This document shows, piece by piece, positions 1 to 9,805 of a DNA stretch of 21,236 nucleotides. The notes beneath the pieces are model-generated. The model was not told the DNA's origin. It did no database searches and was given only the letters and a program-made list of their open reading frames with translations. Origin of the DNA: Paulinella micropora (taxonomy: Eukaryota > Cercozoa > Imbricatea > Euglyphida). The number at the start of each line of letters is the position of its first letter. Positions within the stretch are counted from its first letter, which is position 1. The position numbers and the translations under genes were made by a program. The stretch covers positions 61,893-83,128 of the forward strand of contig BJOX01000125.1 in the NCBI GenBank assembly GCA_009731375.1. The letters run 5' to 3'.

Positions 1-23
1 TCTCTCTCTCTCTCTCTCTCTCT
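1..23. repeat. (TC)n microsatellite at window edge
   Basis: Uninterrupted TC dinucleotide repeat running from the first base. It lies outside the viral genes and is probably host flank. Confidence 0.9.
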
Positions 24-343
24 TTCACTTCTTCTAGATGGAAAAGAAAAGAGAGGGGGGGCCGCCGCACATAAACGACTACACCTTTACAATAACATAT
101 ATACATAACATAACAACATAATATTAATATCACCGCACAATATATCTAAACAGAAATATTAATTTTAATAACTATAATATAATATTAATACTGAGCAGCT
201 GAATACTAATTTAATATCGATATCTCCCTTAATACGCTCAACTAGTACTGAATAACTAGGTTTCCACCTTAGATAAAGGTATAACTTACTAGCTATACTT
301 TTCACGTGGACGTTCCCTGAGTCCAATTGTAAAATTGTTCTCT

Positions 344-411
344 CAATAAAAAGAAGAAGAAGAAGAAGAGAGAAGAGAGAGAGAAGAGAGAGAGAAGAGA
401 GAAAAGAAGGA
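344..411. repeat. (AGA)n/(AG)n purine-rich simple repeat
   Basis: Low-complexity stretch of AAG and AG units on the plus strand. With the TC repeat at the window start it gives the left flank a genomic rather than viral character. Apparent ORFs across it are low-complexity and are not supported. Confidence 0.85.
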
Positions 412-428
412 TGCAATAAATCAAACTT

Positions 429-492
429 TGCACAGTAAGAAATTCATGGTGTATATTCTCTGCACAGTAAGAAATTCATGGTGTATATTCTC
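429..492. repeat. two tandem copies of a 32-bp unit
   Basis: The unit beginning TGCACAGTAAGAAATTC and ending GTATATTCTC occurs at 429-460 and again, identical, at 461-492. The identity suggests recent duplication or an assembly artefact. Confidence 0.9.
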
Positions 493-501
493 TTCTTCGA
501 T

Positions 502-650
502 ACTGGAATCCACATTGGAACCTAGAAATTGCAATGCAAATGAGCATGTGTCATAAATGGCAAAAGCAATGTACAAACTGTTGCCATTTATTACATATGC
601 TCTTTTGTATAATGCAATCCCTAGGTTCCAATATTGCATCAATATTCCAA
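502..650. repeat. imperfect inverted (foldback) repeat in the left flank
   Basis: The arm at about 515-562, starting TTGGAACCTAG, matches the reverse complement of about 581-631, ending CTAGGTTCCAA, with several mismatches. Weaker matching continues outward to about 502 and 650. The loop is about 18 bp. This is a foldback or MITE-like structure with no coding potential I can support. Confidence 0.7.
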
Positions 651-1087
651 TATTATTTCGAAGAAGAAAACAAAGCAGCATAGTCAATTGTTGCTTCGCA
701 CAGCCAAGATCCGACTACACAAAGCAAAAGAAATTTTTGCATTTGGAAGCGATCAGCGCCATGATACGGGAAAAAGTGGCAGCATTATCGCCAACGAGCC
801 TCGCGTGCCTAGACATTAGATAGTAAATGCCTAGAATGTCAGTCAGCCTAGTCAACAGCTAGAATAATTTCTCTAATTTCTAGTAGTTCTAGAGTCTACC
901 TCTATTTGCTACTTTACTAGTAGTATAGGGTGCCACTTTTTTTTGGCACACTTTTTCAATACATACCTCGAAATGATTCCAACGGCTCTCCTCTTCATTT
1001 CGCAAACAAACAATACAGAAAGCAATTATAAGCAAATAAACCTTAGTCTTAAAAGTTAATTTCTATTTAAATAATTATAAAGACACA

Positions 1088-1095
1088 TATATAGG
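1088..1095 (+). promoter_or_regulatory. TATA-like element directly before the first gene
   Basis: TATATAGG abuts the ATG at 1096. Similar TATATA elements stand within about 15 nt of the starts at 6053 and 6371, so this may be an element-wide core promoter with very short leaders. No transcript data are available. Confidence 0.35.
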
Positions 1096-1556
1096 ATGAT
1101 GACGCCTTTCAGGATTTCAAAAGGTTGTGTAATGGTTAAGAATAATGAAGAAAGACCTATGGTGAAAGTTCAATGGAGAGAAGGAGGAAAAGTTATGTGT
1201 AAGAGTTTCTGCATAGGAAAAGGCAAATCAAAAGAGCAAGCATTGGAAGAAGCAAATAAATATCATAAAGAATTTGTAATACCTAAATATGAAGAATGGA
1301 AAATAAATATTAAAAATGAAAAAATTAAGAAATGGATAATCAAAAGAAAAGTTATGTTTGTGAATGTGGAGCAGAGACTACAAATGGAAGTAAATGTAAG
1401 CATAAGAAATCTAATAAACATAAAGAAAACGTAGAGTTGTTAAAATCTAAGATTGAACAAGTTAAGAAAGAAGAAGACGAAAGATGTAGTATGTGTGGTT
1501 ATATGGAAAATAATTGTTATTGCGGTTCAGGATATAGCAAGTACAATCAGACTTGA
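1096..1556 (+). CDS. small Cys/His protein, unknown function (two overlapping frames, probably one broken gene)
   Basis: The first open frame is 1096-1434 and the second 1332-1556. The first encodes a basic domain with the pattern VKVQWREGGKVMCKSF followed by GKGKSKEQALEEANKYHKEF, a beta-strand plus helix layout loosely like AP2/integrase-type DNA-binding domains. The second carries a zinc-finger-like start, YVCECG followed by KCKHKKSNKH, then a charged helix and a CSMCGY...CYCG cluster. The downstream part of the first frame lacks this pattern. I therefore infer a single protein in which the frame changes near 1325-1345, in the direction of one lost base. Alternatively these are two overlapping genes. 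TGA ends the second frame. The function is not recognised; nucleic-acid binding is a guess from composition. Confidence 0.55.
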
Positions 1557-1620
1557 AAATACAAAAGATTAATAGGATTTATGGGTTTTGCTAGCATAGC
1601 ATAGCCGTACAACAATTTCG

Positions 1621-1647
1621 CCGTCGGAATGATTTCAATTCCGACGG
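1621..1647. repeat. perfect inverted repeat, 10-bp arms
   Basis: CCGTCGGAAT and ATTCCGACGG surround a 7-nt loop. It is positioned after the first gene and may act at its transcript 3' end. It is unrelated in sequence to the twelve hairpins described elsewhere. Confidence 0.8.
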
Positions 1648-1720
1648 GGGTATGGGCGAATTTTATGTTAAAGACAAGGACACAACACTATATAGAGGCA
1701 CACAGGGACACAGGACACAC

Positions 1721-1790
1721 CCCACATTTGAGAAGGAGAAATTATTTTANNNNNNNNNNTCCCACATTTGAGACGGAGAAATTATTTTAA
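1721..1790. repeat. direct repeat flanking a 10-N gap
   Basis: CCCACATTTGAGA, one base, then GGAGAAATTATTTTA occurs on both sides of the gap at 1750-1759 (about 1722-1749 and 1761-1789), with one difference (A/C). The gap therefore probably sits in a tandem array that the assembly could not resolve. Confidence 0.8.
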
Positions 1791-1829
1791 TTTTATAAAA
1801 TTATATTTCCTTAGATATATTTATCAAAC

Positions 1830-4800
1830 ATGGAGACACACACGGATAACTGCAAGGTCTACAGATTGGATAGATTAAGGGAATATAAGATAAATTACGA
1901 AATCAAGTCTGTCAGGGGTCGGGATGTGCTATATATCAAACCGAAGGTAAGGGGGTATAAAATTGATACACTGACTGCGCAAAACTACTTGAACCAAGTA
2001 AGAGGTGCGGTGTATTTCGAACACCATGCTATACCAATAGCGCCACCTTTACCTACGATTGAAGAGAAAAAAGATATCAAGGAAAATGTCAGAGACTTGA
2101 TGCGATATGGAAATTACGAAATCAAGCGAGACTACTGAAAGGAGCACAAACTTGGAATAAACGAAAGTATTTACAGGGTTGTGTTGAATGGAAACTTTCG
2201 GTCTTTCACTATGCGAGATGTAATAAGATTTATTGAAATCATATTGAATGACTTTTTAAAACGACAGGGGCAAAGAGATAAGGTTGATGTAGGTATTGAG
2301 TTTGTAGATTATTATGGCAAAGTATCTACAGGCCAACATTATGTCAATGAAATCTCGGTTGAAAAAGTTTTAGAAAGATTGTCGTCAATATTTCAAAGCA
2401 ACGAAAGTCTTTATATGGATGAAAGTGGCATCAACTTTGATAAATTAAAGTTTTATTAAAGTCTGTTAAAATGCCTACGGGCGGGGCAAGGCTACAGGTT
2501 TTGAACAAACTGGATGTATATAGAAAGAAAGGAGTAATCTGTATTACTAATATCGATAACTTATGACTAGCACGAGCAATCGTTGTTGTCAAAGCAAAAA
2601 TTGAAAAACATCAAAAATACAAAACAATATTAATGGGGAGAAAGATACAGCAGGAAATGGCTGAGTCTTTACACGATGAAGCGAAAGTTATTAAGGATGT
2701 GTGTGGGATACAAGAAATTAATACATTCGCTAATCACATTAAATACAATCTGGTTATTGTCGAATTCCCTGAACAAATAGTTTATAAAACAGATCTACTT
2801 AATGCGAACGGCGAACGGCTGACTAACCTTTACATTCTAAAGACTGAAGGACATTACGATGCCATAACTAACATGAAGTCTATGCTAGGAAAAAAGAATT
2901 TCTGCGAGTTGTGTCTAAGAGGGTATATGGAAAGACATGCCTGCGACGCCAAATGTAGTATCTGCGAAACCAAGGGATGTAAGGGAATAAACGACAAGAG
3001 CCAGTGGAAAGAATGTGAGAAGTGTAATAGAAAGTTTCCAAACACTGAATGCTTTAATAACCACAGGACAACAAACTGCGATGTTAAAGCGAAATGTAAA
3101 TCGTGCGGGCTGAATTACAGGAAGAAAGATGAACACAAATGCTGATATGCGAAATGCCGTAATTGTAAAGAACTGAAACCACTAGAGCACCAATGTGAAA
3201 TAGTCCAAAAGGAAATCATACCGCCGTCAGAACATACATATTCTTTGACTTTGAAGCGACACAGGACACGGGCGAACACACTGTAAATTATGCTGAAAGC
3301 CAGTATTACGATGCGAAGGAACCGCCAGTAATTCACAAGAACATTCAAGATTTCTGTAATTGGGCTTTTGACACTAAGCACAGCGGATTTACCTTTATCG
3401 CACACAATGCTCGCGGTTATGATTGTCAGTTTATTCTTAAGTGGCTTGTAGATAACAAACAGACACCATTTGTCATTTACCAAGGCAGTAAGACAATGAT
3501 GATGACACATAAGAAATACCGCTTCATTGATAGTTTGAGTTTCCTTACGATGCCATTGTCTGACTTTCCAAAGACATTCGGACTAACAGAACTTAAGAAA
3601 GGTTTCTTCCCGCACTTCTTCAATACTGCGAAAAATAGAAACTATGTTGGGGTTATGCCACACAAGAAACATTACTGCTACGACACTATGCGAGGAGATA
3701 AGAGAAAGGAGTTTTTAGAATGGTATGAACAACAGGTTAATAATCACAACCACTTTGATATGGCGAAGGAAATCGCTGAGTATTGTCATAGCGATGTTGA
3801 TATACTTAGAAAGGGCTGTATAGATTTTAGAAAGCAGTTTCTTGAATTCGGTATTGACCCTTTTCAATATACAACTATTGCGAGTTGTGTTATGGCTCTG
3901 TATCGTGCTAAGTTTATGCCTGTTAATTCAATTGCGGTATTGAAAGCGGAAAAACAAAACAGGATGGCTTCAAGGGCTTGTGTTGAATGGTTAGCCTACA
4001 GAAGCAGACTAGACAAAACCGATATTAAACACGCATTCAACGGAGGTGAAAAAATGTTTCAACTCGGGCAATCTCGTGTGTATGTAGATGGCTGGGATGA
4101 GAAAAACAAAACCGCTTATGAGTTTTACGGGTGTCATTGGCACGGCTGTCAGAAGTGTTGGAACGGCAATGCAATGAATGCCAAGAAAAATAAGACTATG
4201 GGTGAACTATACAAGGAAACAATGAGAAGAGAAAAACAACTGAGCCAACAGGTAAAAGTAATAAGTGTCTGGGAATGTGATTGGAGCCTGATGAAAACCA
4301 GTGAAAGACTGGCCGAGGATACCAACGAACGAATTATGGAACAAGAAGGATTAAACCCACGAGAAGCAATGTTTGGAGGTAGAACGAATGCTCTAACATT
4401 GTATTGGAAATCACGACACAGCGACGAATACGCGAAATACATTGACATATGCTCACTCTATCCGACCGTTATGTATTATGACCTTTACCCTAGCGGGCAC
4501 CACGAAATCATCAGACCAAATGATGATAATCTCCGACATGTCGGAGATAAACGAAAAGATATGCGAAACAAAATCATAAAAAAGGAATACTTTGGAGTGG
4601 CTAAGGTTAAGATGCTACCGCCGAGAGGATTACTACACCCAGTCTTACCAAAAGCGGACAGAGGCAAGATGATGTATTACTTATGCGATAAGTGCGGGAT
4701 GACTGAGCACCACGGAGAATGCAAGCACACCGACAATGAGCGGGCAATAACAGGAACTTGGGCAACTCCAGAAATTTACAAGGCCTTAGATAAAGGGTAT

Positions 4801-5844
4801 AAGTTAATGAAAGTATATGAAGTATGGCACTGGAAAGAACAGAGCAGTAGCCTATTCAAGGAATACATAAAAACATTCTTGAAGGTTAAGCAGGAATCAA
4901 GTGGATATCCAGCAGGATGCAATACGGCCGAGGAAAAACAAAACTACATAAGCAGTATGGAAATCAAAATGGGTGTTAAGATGGATGAAAACAAAATAGA
5001 AGAAAACTCAGGTCGCCGTGCGGTGGCTAAGTTGTGCTTGAACTCCTTGTGGGGTAAGTTTGGAGAGAAGCAGAACAAAAAACAAAACAAAATGATAAGG
5101 GATAAGGAAACCCTATACAAACTAATGAACGATAAATCAGTGGATAACATAAATATTAACATAATCAACGACGAAATAATAGAGGCCAGTTATGATTTAA
5201 AACAGGATGCGGTCAGCGACCCGATTAAGACAAATATTGTAGTTGCTCTATTTACTACCTGCCACGCGAGAATGAGACTTTATGAGATGATGGACAGACT
5301 AGGCAGGAGAATTCTATACCACGATACGGATAGTGTAATATATACCACAGACCTGACGAAAGGCGAAGATGATGTAAAGACGGGCAAACTACTGGGGGAC
5401 TGGACAGATGAATTAAAGGGAACCAAGATAAAGACCTTCGTTGGAGGCGGGGCAAAGTGCTACGGATACTTATTAGATAACGGCAAAGCCTGTATGAAAG
5501 TAAAAGGATTTAGTATGAATTACGAGACGAAGAAGGCCTTAAACTTACCTAATATGTTAAGTGTAATCAGTTGCGGGCTTGGTATTAAAAACACAGATTT
5601 ATTTGAGAAGGGTAAAAATGAACTGGCGGACTTGTTAGAGACTGAGGAAGAATTAAGGATTGCTAAGCGAATTGAGAAGTCTGGAAAAGTAGTTATAATA
5701 GAAAACAACAAGATAACGCGAGACAAACAAAAGAAAAAAATAACAAGCGAATACTTAGAAAAGATATTTAGTTTTACATATACGAAAAGACAAGTTATCG
5801 GAATTGTAGAGAATGCGATTGAAACACGGCCGTTTGGATATTAA
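1830..5844 (+). pseudogene. protein-primed family B DNA polymerase (Polinton pPolB), interrupted
   Basis: This is the replicative polymerase, about 1,340 codons, usual for Polintons. The N-terminal region (1830-2459) has the VLERLSSIFQSNESLYMDES pattern typical of Polinton polymerases. Next come the IDNL/LARAIVV block (from 2471), then zinc-binding Cys/His clusters at 2908-3142. The exonuclease motif FDFEAT is at about 3241-3258 and the second exonuclease motif AHNARGYD at about 3401-3424. GCHWHGCQKCW follows near 4129-4161. Polymerase motif A is DICSLYP with Asp at 4444, motif B NSLWGKFG near 5041, and motif C YHDTDS at 5317-5334. The catalytic part 3496-5844 is open. Breaks: in-frame TGA at 2136, 2564 and 3143, and frame changes near 2440-2470 and 3199-3228. 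The 2564 TGA falls where relatives usually have Cys. As written it could not give a full-length enzyme without readthrough and shifting. Confidence 0.9.
4529..4548. repeat. palindromic unit inside the polymerase gene
   Basis: Arms ATCTCCGAC and GTCGGAGAT around AT. It has the same architecture as the unit in five intergenic hairpins (ATCTCAAAC/GTTTGAGAT), with compensating changes in both arms. It lies shortly after polymerase motif A and encodes roughly NLRHVGD. Confidence 0.75.
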
Positions 5845-5849
5845 GGATA

Positions 5850-6003
5850 GATATTTGACCATTTCACTCTCATTCGCTTTGCTCATACTCGTAATCTCAA
5901 ACTTGTTTGAGATAGTGTCAAATATCAAAACCATTAAAGAAAAAACGATGTTTATCAAGAAACGGGAGTTGCGACAGCAACGAGAGTGAAGTTGATAAAT
6001 ATC
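5850..6003. repeat. hairpin doublet 1 (polymerase end / 6053 gene start)
   Basis: Hairpin A has arms GATATTTGAC (5850-5859) and GTCAAATATC (5917-5926) and contains the ATCTCAAAC/GTTTGAGAT unit at 5894-5913 and a CTCATTCGCTTTGCTCAT module. Hairpin B has arms GATGTTTATCAA (5947-5958) and TTGATAAATATC (5992-6003) around GTTGC/GCAAC. The spacer is AT-rich. Hairpin A begins 5 nt after the polymerase stop, as expected of a transcript 3' structure. Confidence 0.9.
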
Positions 6004-6041
6004 AATTAATTAATTTTTTTCCATAAAATCTTTTACCACTC

Positions 6042-6048
6042 TATATAG
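6042..6048 (+). promoter_or_regulatory. TATA-like element before the 6053 gene
   Basis: TATATAG followed by ACCAATGACC. The same ACCAATGACC context follows the TATA run before the paralogue at 6371, so the promoter was probably duplicated with the gene. Confidence 0.4.
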
Positions 6049-6052
6049 ACCA

Positions 6053-6340
6053 ATGACCACCCTCACCAGATTATGTGAGAAGTTTGAAAAACTCTCTATT
6101 GAAAATAAAAAAGAAACATTTTCTCTTACCGATGTTAAAAAGATAATTACTGACGAAATCCAAATGATTGAAAAGGCACGGGCAGGCAAGCCAACCGATG
6201 TTTTTCCATTTGGTAAGTATAAAGGTAAGAAAATTCAAGATGTAGCGGTTATTGATAAGCCATACCTTGAATGGGTTATGAAACAGCCGTGGTTTGAGAA
6301 ATTTACAGACATTAAAAGTGAAGTAAAAAAATACATTTAA
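6053..6340 (+). CDS. small protein with GKYKGKKI...KPYLEW module (DUF3820-like), paralogue 1
   Basis: The product has 95 residues. The N-terminal half is a charged helix. The C-terminal part, about residues 50-90, reads FPFGKYKGKKIQDVA, then DKPYLEWVMKQPWF. This short module resembles the DUF3820-type domain often found at the C-terminus of bacterial and viral exonuclease-like proteins, with the typical FGKYKG and YLEW words. The next gene carries the same module, so the pair arose by duplication. A TATA-like box sits 5 nt upstream of the ATG and hairpin B lies 50 nt upstream. The gene is intact, ending in TAA. The biochemical role is unknown; association with nucleic-acid processing is only inferred from where the module occurs elsewhere. 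Confidence 0.75.
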   Translation: MTTLTRLCEKFEKLSIENKKETFSLTDVKKIITDEIQMIEKARAGKPTDVFPFGKYKGKKIQDVAVIDKPYLEWVMKQPWFEKFTDIKSEVKKYI

Positions 6341-6357
6341 TAAAAATTATTTTGTAG

Positions 6358-6367
6358 TATATATATA
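6358..6367 (+). promoter_or_regulatory. TATA-like element before the 6371 gene
   Basis: An alternating TATATATATA run ends 3 nt before the ATG and is followed by CCAATGACC, as in the upstream paralogue. Confidence 0.4.
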
Positions 6368-6370
6368 CCA

Positions 6371-6865
6371 ATGACCGACCTGAGCACCAAACAGGACTAC
6401 TTGAATGAAATTGAAAAATGGAACCTTGATGGAGATGTCAAAAAGCCAACCATTAAATGGACTAAACCCGACATTGTTTCTTTTTATGAGCAATATAAAC
6501 CACGTGATGACAATGTTAAAGTAGTTATTCCGTCCAATGTTGATTTTCAAGATAAATCAACATTTGCCACATTGACGAAAATGATGGAGGAAGAAATCAC
6601 TCCTTTTACGACTGCTGATTTAAAAGAAACGGGGATTACTGAAATAAAGGCTAAGGTCGGCGAAGAGATGGAGAATGCTACATGTACAGAAGAAGGTTGT
6701 ATATTAAAGAATAACAAGCAAAATGAAACTGATATTTTTCTTCAATATGGTAAGTATAAAAAAATGAAAATTGAAGATGTCGCTAAGATTGACAAACCAT
6801 ATCTTGAATATTTAATTCAACAACCTTATTTTAATAACAAAGACGCGGTAAAAAAATATCTCTGA
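6371..6865 (+). CDS. 164-residue protein with GKYKKMKI...KPYLEYL module (DUF3820-like), paralogue 2
   Basis: The C-terminal 40 residues (LQYGKYKKMKIEDVAKIDKP and following YLEYLIQQPYF) are clearly related to the end of the 95-residue protein just upstream. The N-terminal 120 residues differ: KQDYLNEIEKWNL, then TKPDIVSFYEQYKP, an alpha-helical charged region that I do not recognise. It has its own TATA-like element in a 30-nt intergenic gap. The frame ends TGA TGA TAA, three consecutive stops. It is convergent with the minus-strand gene ending at 6917; only 51 nt separate them and no hairpin is found there, unlike most module borders. The gene is intact. Function is unknown. Confidence 0.75.
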   Translation: MTDLSTKQDYLNEIEKWNLDGDVKKPTIKWTKPDIVSFYEQYKPRDDNVKVVIPSNVDFQDKSTFATLTKMMEEEITPFTTADLKETGITEIKAKVGEEMENATCTEEGCILKNNKQNETDIFLQYGKYKKMKIEDVAKIDKPYLEYLIQQPYFNNKDAVKKYL

Positions 6866-6916
6866 TGATAATTTAGAAATTAGACTTTCATTTTTTTGTT
6901 TTTTATTCCATCCACA

Positions 6917-8140
6917 TCAATGATCCTCAATAAAGTTCGCGATTACATTAATATTGCTGCCAGCACCTGCCGACACAGCCTTCTGTGTGAATGTCAAAAC
7001 ATCATTCGGCGTTAATTGAATGTCATAAGTTCTGAGATTAATCTGCTGTGTTGATGCGGCATTTACATAAATCTTAAAAATTGTCGTTCCGTTGGCGATG
7101 GCCGTCGCTTTTGTGTCTGTATCTACGATTGAAGTTGCGGCATCAACATCAGCAAAACCAGCCCCTGTTAGCGTCCCATTCAATACCATTCTGACGACAT
7201 TTGACTTAGTATCTTCATTTGTAATACTTACCAAGGAAGGAAAGACATTTGAATAGTTGGTTAGGCTATTATTGAATAGCGCTTTATTCCTGATACTTAA
7301 AATGGGGCTTTCAGTGATGCTCGTTTTTTCGTCTCCTTCCGCAGTATTTGTAATACTTGTATTAATAGTATTTGACCCCTCAATGAATAAACTAGCACTC
7401 GCTGTTTTAAGAATTTGTATTCCAGTTTTTGCGTCATTTCTCATGACTGCTGTAAAGGGTAATGTCGTATTTCCAAGGCTTACTTCATCATTCGTATTAG
7501 CATACTTAATCATATGAACTAGTTGGAATTCACCAGTCTCTGGATTTTCAATTGAAAACTTAATAGCACCAAACCCAAGATACTGAAATTGAATTTGAAA
7601 TACATTTCCTACGCTCCAATCTAAGTCTGGCATAGCCGAAGTTCCATCGCATGGGTCATCCCAGTCTTTTTGGTCAATATATTCTACATCATTTCTTTTA
7701 CAATGTGCGATATTCATTCCTTCGTGATTTTTGTAAAAATAAAATCCATCGTTAAGGTCATTTCCTATTCCAATAAATGAATAGTAATCTTTTGTATCAT
7801 CCGTTGTCCATAGAGCAGTAAAGCGAGCAAGGACACCCGTTCCAGTTCTATATTTTATTCTCCTTTTACTTACTAAACTAGCATCCGCCGTCGCATTTGC
7901 TTGAGTTGCTAATACAGCCATATTATCCAAAAATGACACACTTGCTTTAGTTTCTGTTTTTGTCCATACCCTTGTATTAATGGTATATGGAAAGATTTCT
8001 TGTAATACTGGTGTTAATTGCGCAGTTGTTGTTTCGCCGAAGGCTGTCTTCATATTATCAATGTGTCCATCATATCCTACTTTTAGGTTGATGAACTCTC
8101 CTCTAGGATTTTGTGCGATTAAATTTCTCTGGTGGGACAT
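6917..8140 (-). CDS. beta-rich structural/host-attachment-like protein (phage and giant-virus family)
   Basis: The product has 407 residues and is intact, ending in TGA. Its central part (GTGVLARFTALWT, DYYSFIGIGNDLNDGFYFYK, then LDWSVGNVFQIQFQYLGFG, LPFTAVMRN and SASLFIEGS) follows a layout I know from structural or receptor-binding proteins of tailed phages and giant viruses: a jelly-roll-like sandwich with the FxIxxQYLGxG and LPFTAxxRN words. The C-terminal 120 residues are threonine- and alanine-rich beta repeats. There is no signal peptide or membrane segment. Its ATG lies inside the left arm of hairpin D, and a TATAATATAGG element stands beyond the hairpin, so the leader would carry the hairpin. 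A virion surface role is inferred; an enzymatic role is unlikely. Confidence 0.7.
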   Translation of the reverse strand: MSHQRNLIAQNPRGEFINLKVGYDGHIDNMKTAFGETTTAQLTPVLQEIFPYTINTRVWTKTETKASVSFLDNMAVLATQANATADASLVSKRRIKYRTGTGVLARFTALWTTDDTKDYYSFIGIGNDLNDGFYFYKNHEGMNIAHCKRNDVEYIDQKDWDDPCDGTSAMPDLDWSVGNVFQIQFQYLGFGAIKFSIENPETGEFQLVHMIKYANTNDEVSLGNTTLPFTAVMRNDAKTGIQILKTASASLFIEGSNTINTSITNTAEGDEKTSITESPILSIRNKALFNNSLTNYSNVFPSLVSITNEDTKSNVVRMVLNGTLTGAGFADVDAATSIVDTDTKATAIANGTTIFKIYVNAASTQQINLRTYDIQLTPNDVLTFTQKAVSAGAGSNINVIANFIEDH

Positions 8141-8310
8141 TTGAGAATTGCGCTCACAATCTCAAACTTGTTTGAGATATCCCGCTTATTCTCAAAAGTC
8201 GTTTATTCCTATATTATACAAGAAAAAAATATTAAATCTATTAATTTTTCACGATGTTTATGAGCAAGCGAAAATGAGCGTAGCGAATGAAAGCGATGCT
8301 CATAAATATC
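8136..8310. repeat. hairpin doublet 2 (start of the 407-residue gene / end of MCP)
   Basis: Hairpin D has arms GACATTTGAGAAT (8136-8148) and ATTCTCAAAAGTC (8188-8200), with the ATCTCAAAC/GTTTGAGAT unit at 8159-8178. Hairpin C has arms GATGTTTATGAGC (8253-8265) and GCTCATAAATATC (8298-8310), with a GAGCGTAGCGAATGA module. The spacer is AT-rich. The start codon of the 407-residue gene lies in the left arm of D, and the MCP stop overlaps the right arm of C. Confidence 0.9.
8208..8218 (-). promoter_or_regulatory. TATA-like element for the 407-residue gene
   Basis: On the minus strand it reads TATAATATAGG. It lies in the doublet spacer, about 70 nt upstream of the ATG at 8140, so the transcript leader would include hairpin D. 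Confidence 0.3.
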
Positions 8311-9805
8311 AACTCATAAGGATTTCAATTCCCTTAACAAGCACACTTCGTTGAAGAATGGCGAATGTGTAATGGTTGAGATTAGTTATGCCATTACCAC
8401 TCACATTAGCATTCGTATTTGAAACGAATTCATATCGTCGTTCGTGTCTAGGCTCAAACCGCTCACCTCATAGCCGTCGGTGTCCTTATCGCACAGCGGG
8501 CGGTTATTGTCCCAAGTATCTACGTGGAACCAGTTGTAGTGATGGACGTCGCTGTTTAGGATAGCACTTCCCTTCAACTTATCCTTCAAAATCATGTCGT
8601 CTTCATTCTCAGATGTTTCAATGTCAAATTGTTGAAGGCGTGTCCCATCAAGTGTTGTATAATAATTAATAATTTTAGCATCTGCCCTGTTGTCATTATC
8701 AAAAGAAGTATTAGCACTCTCAGTGAAATGAAAGGCTGAAGTATAAATACGACGAATTCTTTCACCCTGCGAGCGATTCATCTTAATAACATAATTTTGA
8801 CTTTGTGTTGAGAGGCTCTGCTTCCAAGCAATAGGATACTCAATCTTAAATGGAAAGCCTTCACCCGCAATCTTTTGCTGGACACCGAGGATAACATTTG
8901 GGTCAGTCTCAACAGCAAGGAATAGATTTAGGTTAGAGACGATAGCACCAGCGGTCGTAGCGGTAGCACCAGTTGAAATAGAACTCGCATCAGTACCATA
9001 GAATGAAGAGCAGTTGGTTTCAGCCCACACAATCCGCATATCCAAAAATTAAACCCGATAGTCTTATCCAGTTCAAAAATAGTGCCAAACAGCATACCCA
9101 AAGGAAACTTAACATTAATAACAGGGGTGGCAGTATTATTACCCCCACCTTCAAAATACTTAGCCTCCTCAAAAGGAACATTTACCAAACTATAATTTCC
9201 AGCAGTGCTATCTGCGAGAGCGGTATCATCGTGGCGACGGGCATTAACAAGAGGCACTTTGTAGTATGTTTGAATAGCATCCCTAACAGCATCATAAGTC
9301 CCACCAGTAGTAATCGCCCGCCTTTCCGCTACACTTCCAATTTCAACTTTTCCTGCATTACACTTTTGAAGCATAGCACCGCTAGCCACACCAGCACCAT
9401 GATTTTCAAGTGCCATAATTTTTCATACTTCATTTCTGGTTTCCATATCACCTTAGTGTAGTTCCCCACATGTTGAAGATTACACAGATACTGCCCGCTT
9501 CGGCTTCGCAATTCAATAGTTTTAATCATAGACAGACAATCCATATAGATACGATTGTAGCGACCCGCACCACCCGCACCAGACGGAGTGTAAGTAAATC
9601 GCAACACACTCCTCGCAAGGTTCAAAGGACGAGTAGGAATTTCAAATGTGTTTTCCATACCACCAGCAGTAGTAAGCGCGACAGGTTGCGAGCCTTCACG
9701 GGTGGTAAGTTTGCTTAATTCATACTTACCAGTGAGTAGTTCCTTAGTCTGATGGACTAATTCTCNNNNNNNNNNAATCAACTCACCACCATACATTACT
9801 GGCAT
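8309..9805 (-). CDS. major capsid protein, double jelly-roll (three frame changes)
   Basis: The capsid protein is spread over three long open segments (9805-9329, 9416-8928, 9045-8401) plus a short last segment ending with TGA at 8309-8311. Total is about 498 codons, usual for Polinton and PLV MCPs. The N-terminal region shows FEIPTRPLNLARSVLRFTY, SMIKTIELRSRSGQYL and VGNYTKV, the typical first beta-strands of the double jelly-roll. The last segment contains GNGITNLNHYTFA. Frame changes fall near 9417-9427, 9033-9040 and 8417-8428. All go the same way, consistent with one lost base each, mostly in short A/T runs. A 10-N gap at 9766-9775 removes about four residues near the N-terminus. It follows the penton and protease genes on the same strand. 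Whether the breaks are real or assembly errors is open. Confidence 0.88.
9766..9775. other. 10-N assembly gap in MCP
   Basis: Ten Ns lie near the start of the MCP gene. The frame is kept across the gap as written, but the true length is unknown. The flanking sequences are not repeats of each other. Confidence 0.95.

Larger units (their letters stand above)
1..1095. other. left flank without supported genes
   Basis: This stretch holds simple repeats, a 32-bp tandem duplication and a foldback repeat. A small stem, GTGCC at 930-934 and GGCAC at 945-949 around a T run, follows AGTATAGG. Short ORFs here are low-complexity or antisense to one another. The junction between element and host presumably lies in the right part of this region, but I could not place it. 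Confidence 0.6.
1557..1829. other. intergenic region with hairpin, CA-rich tract and gap
   Basis: It contains a perfect 10-bp inverted repeat (CCGTCGGAAT at 1621-1630, ATTCCGACGG at 1638-1647), a run of GACACA-like words at about 1674-1724, and a repeat pair flanking an N gap. A TATA-like stretch near 1813-1821 precedes the start at 1830. No gene is seen. Confidence 0.6.

Noticed and set aside
165-416. Minus-strand ORF of 83 residues rich in Leu and Ser
   Set aside because: It is produced by the AGA/AG simple repeat read on the opposite strand.
557-823. ORF of 88 residues on the plus strand in the left flank
   Set aside because: It runs through the foldback repeat, overlaps equally long ORFs in other frames and shows no domain-like composition.
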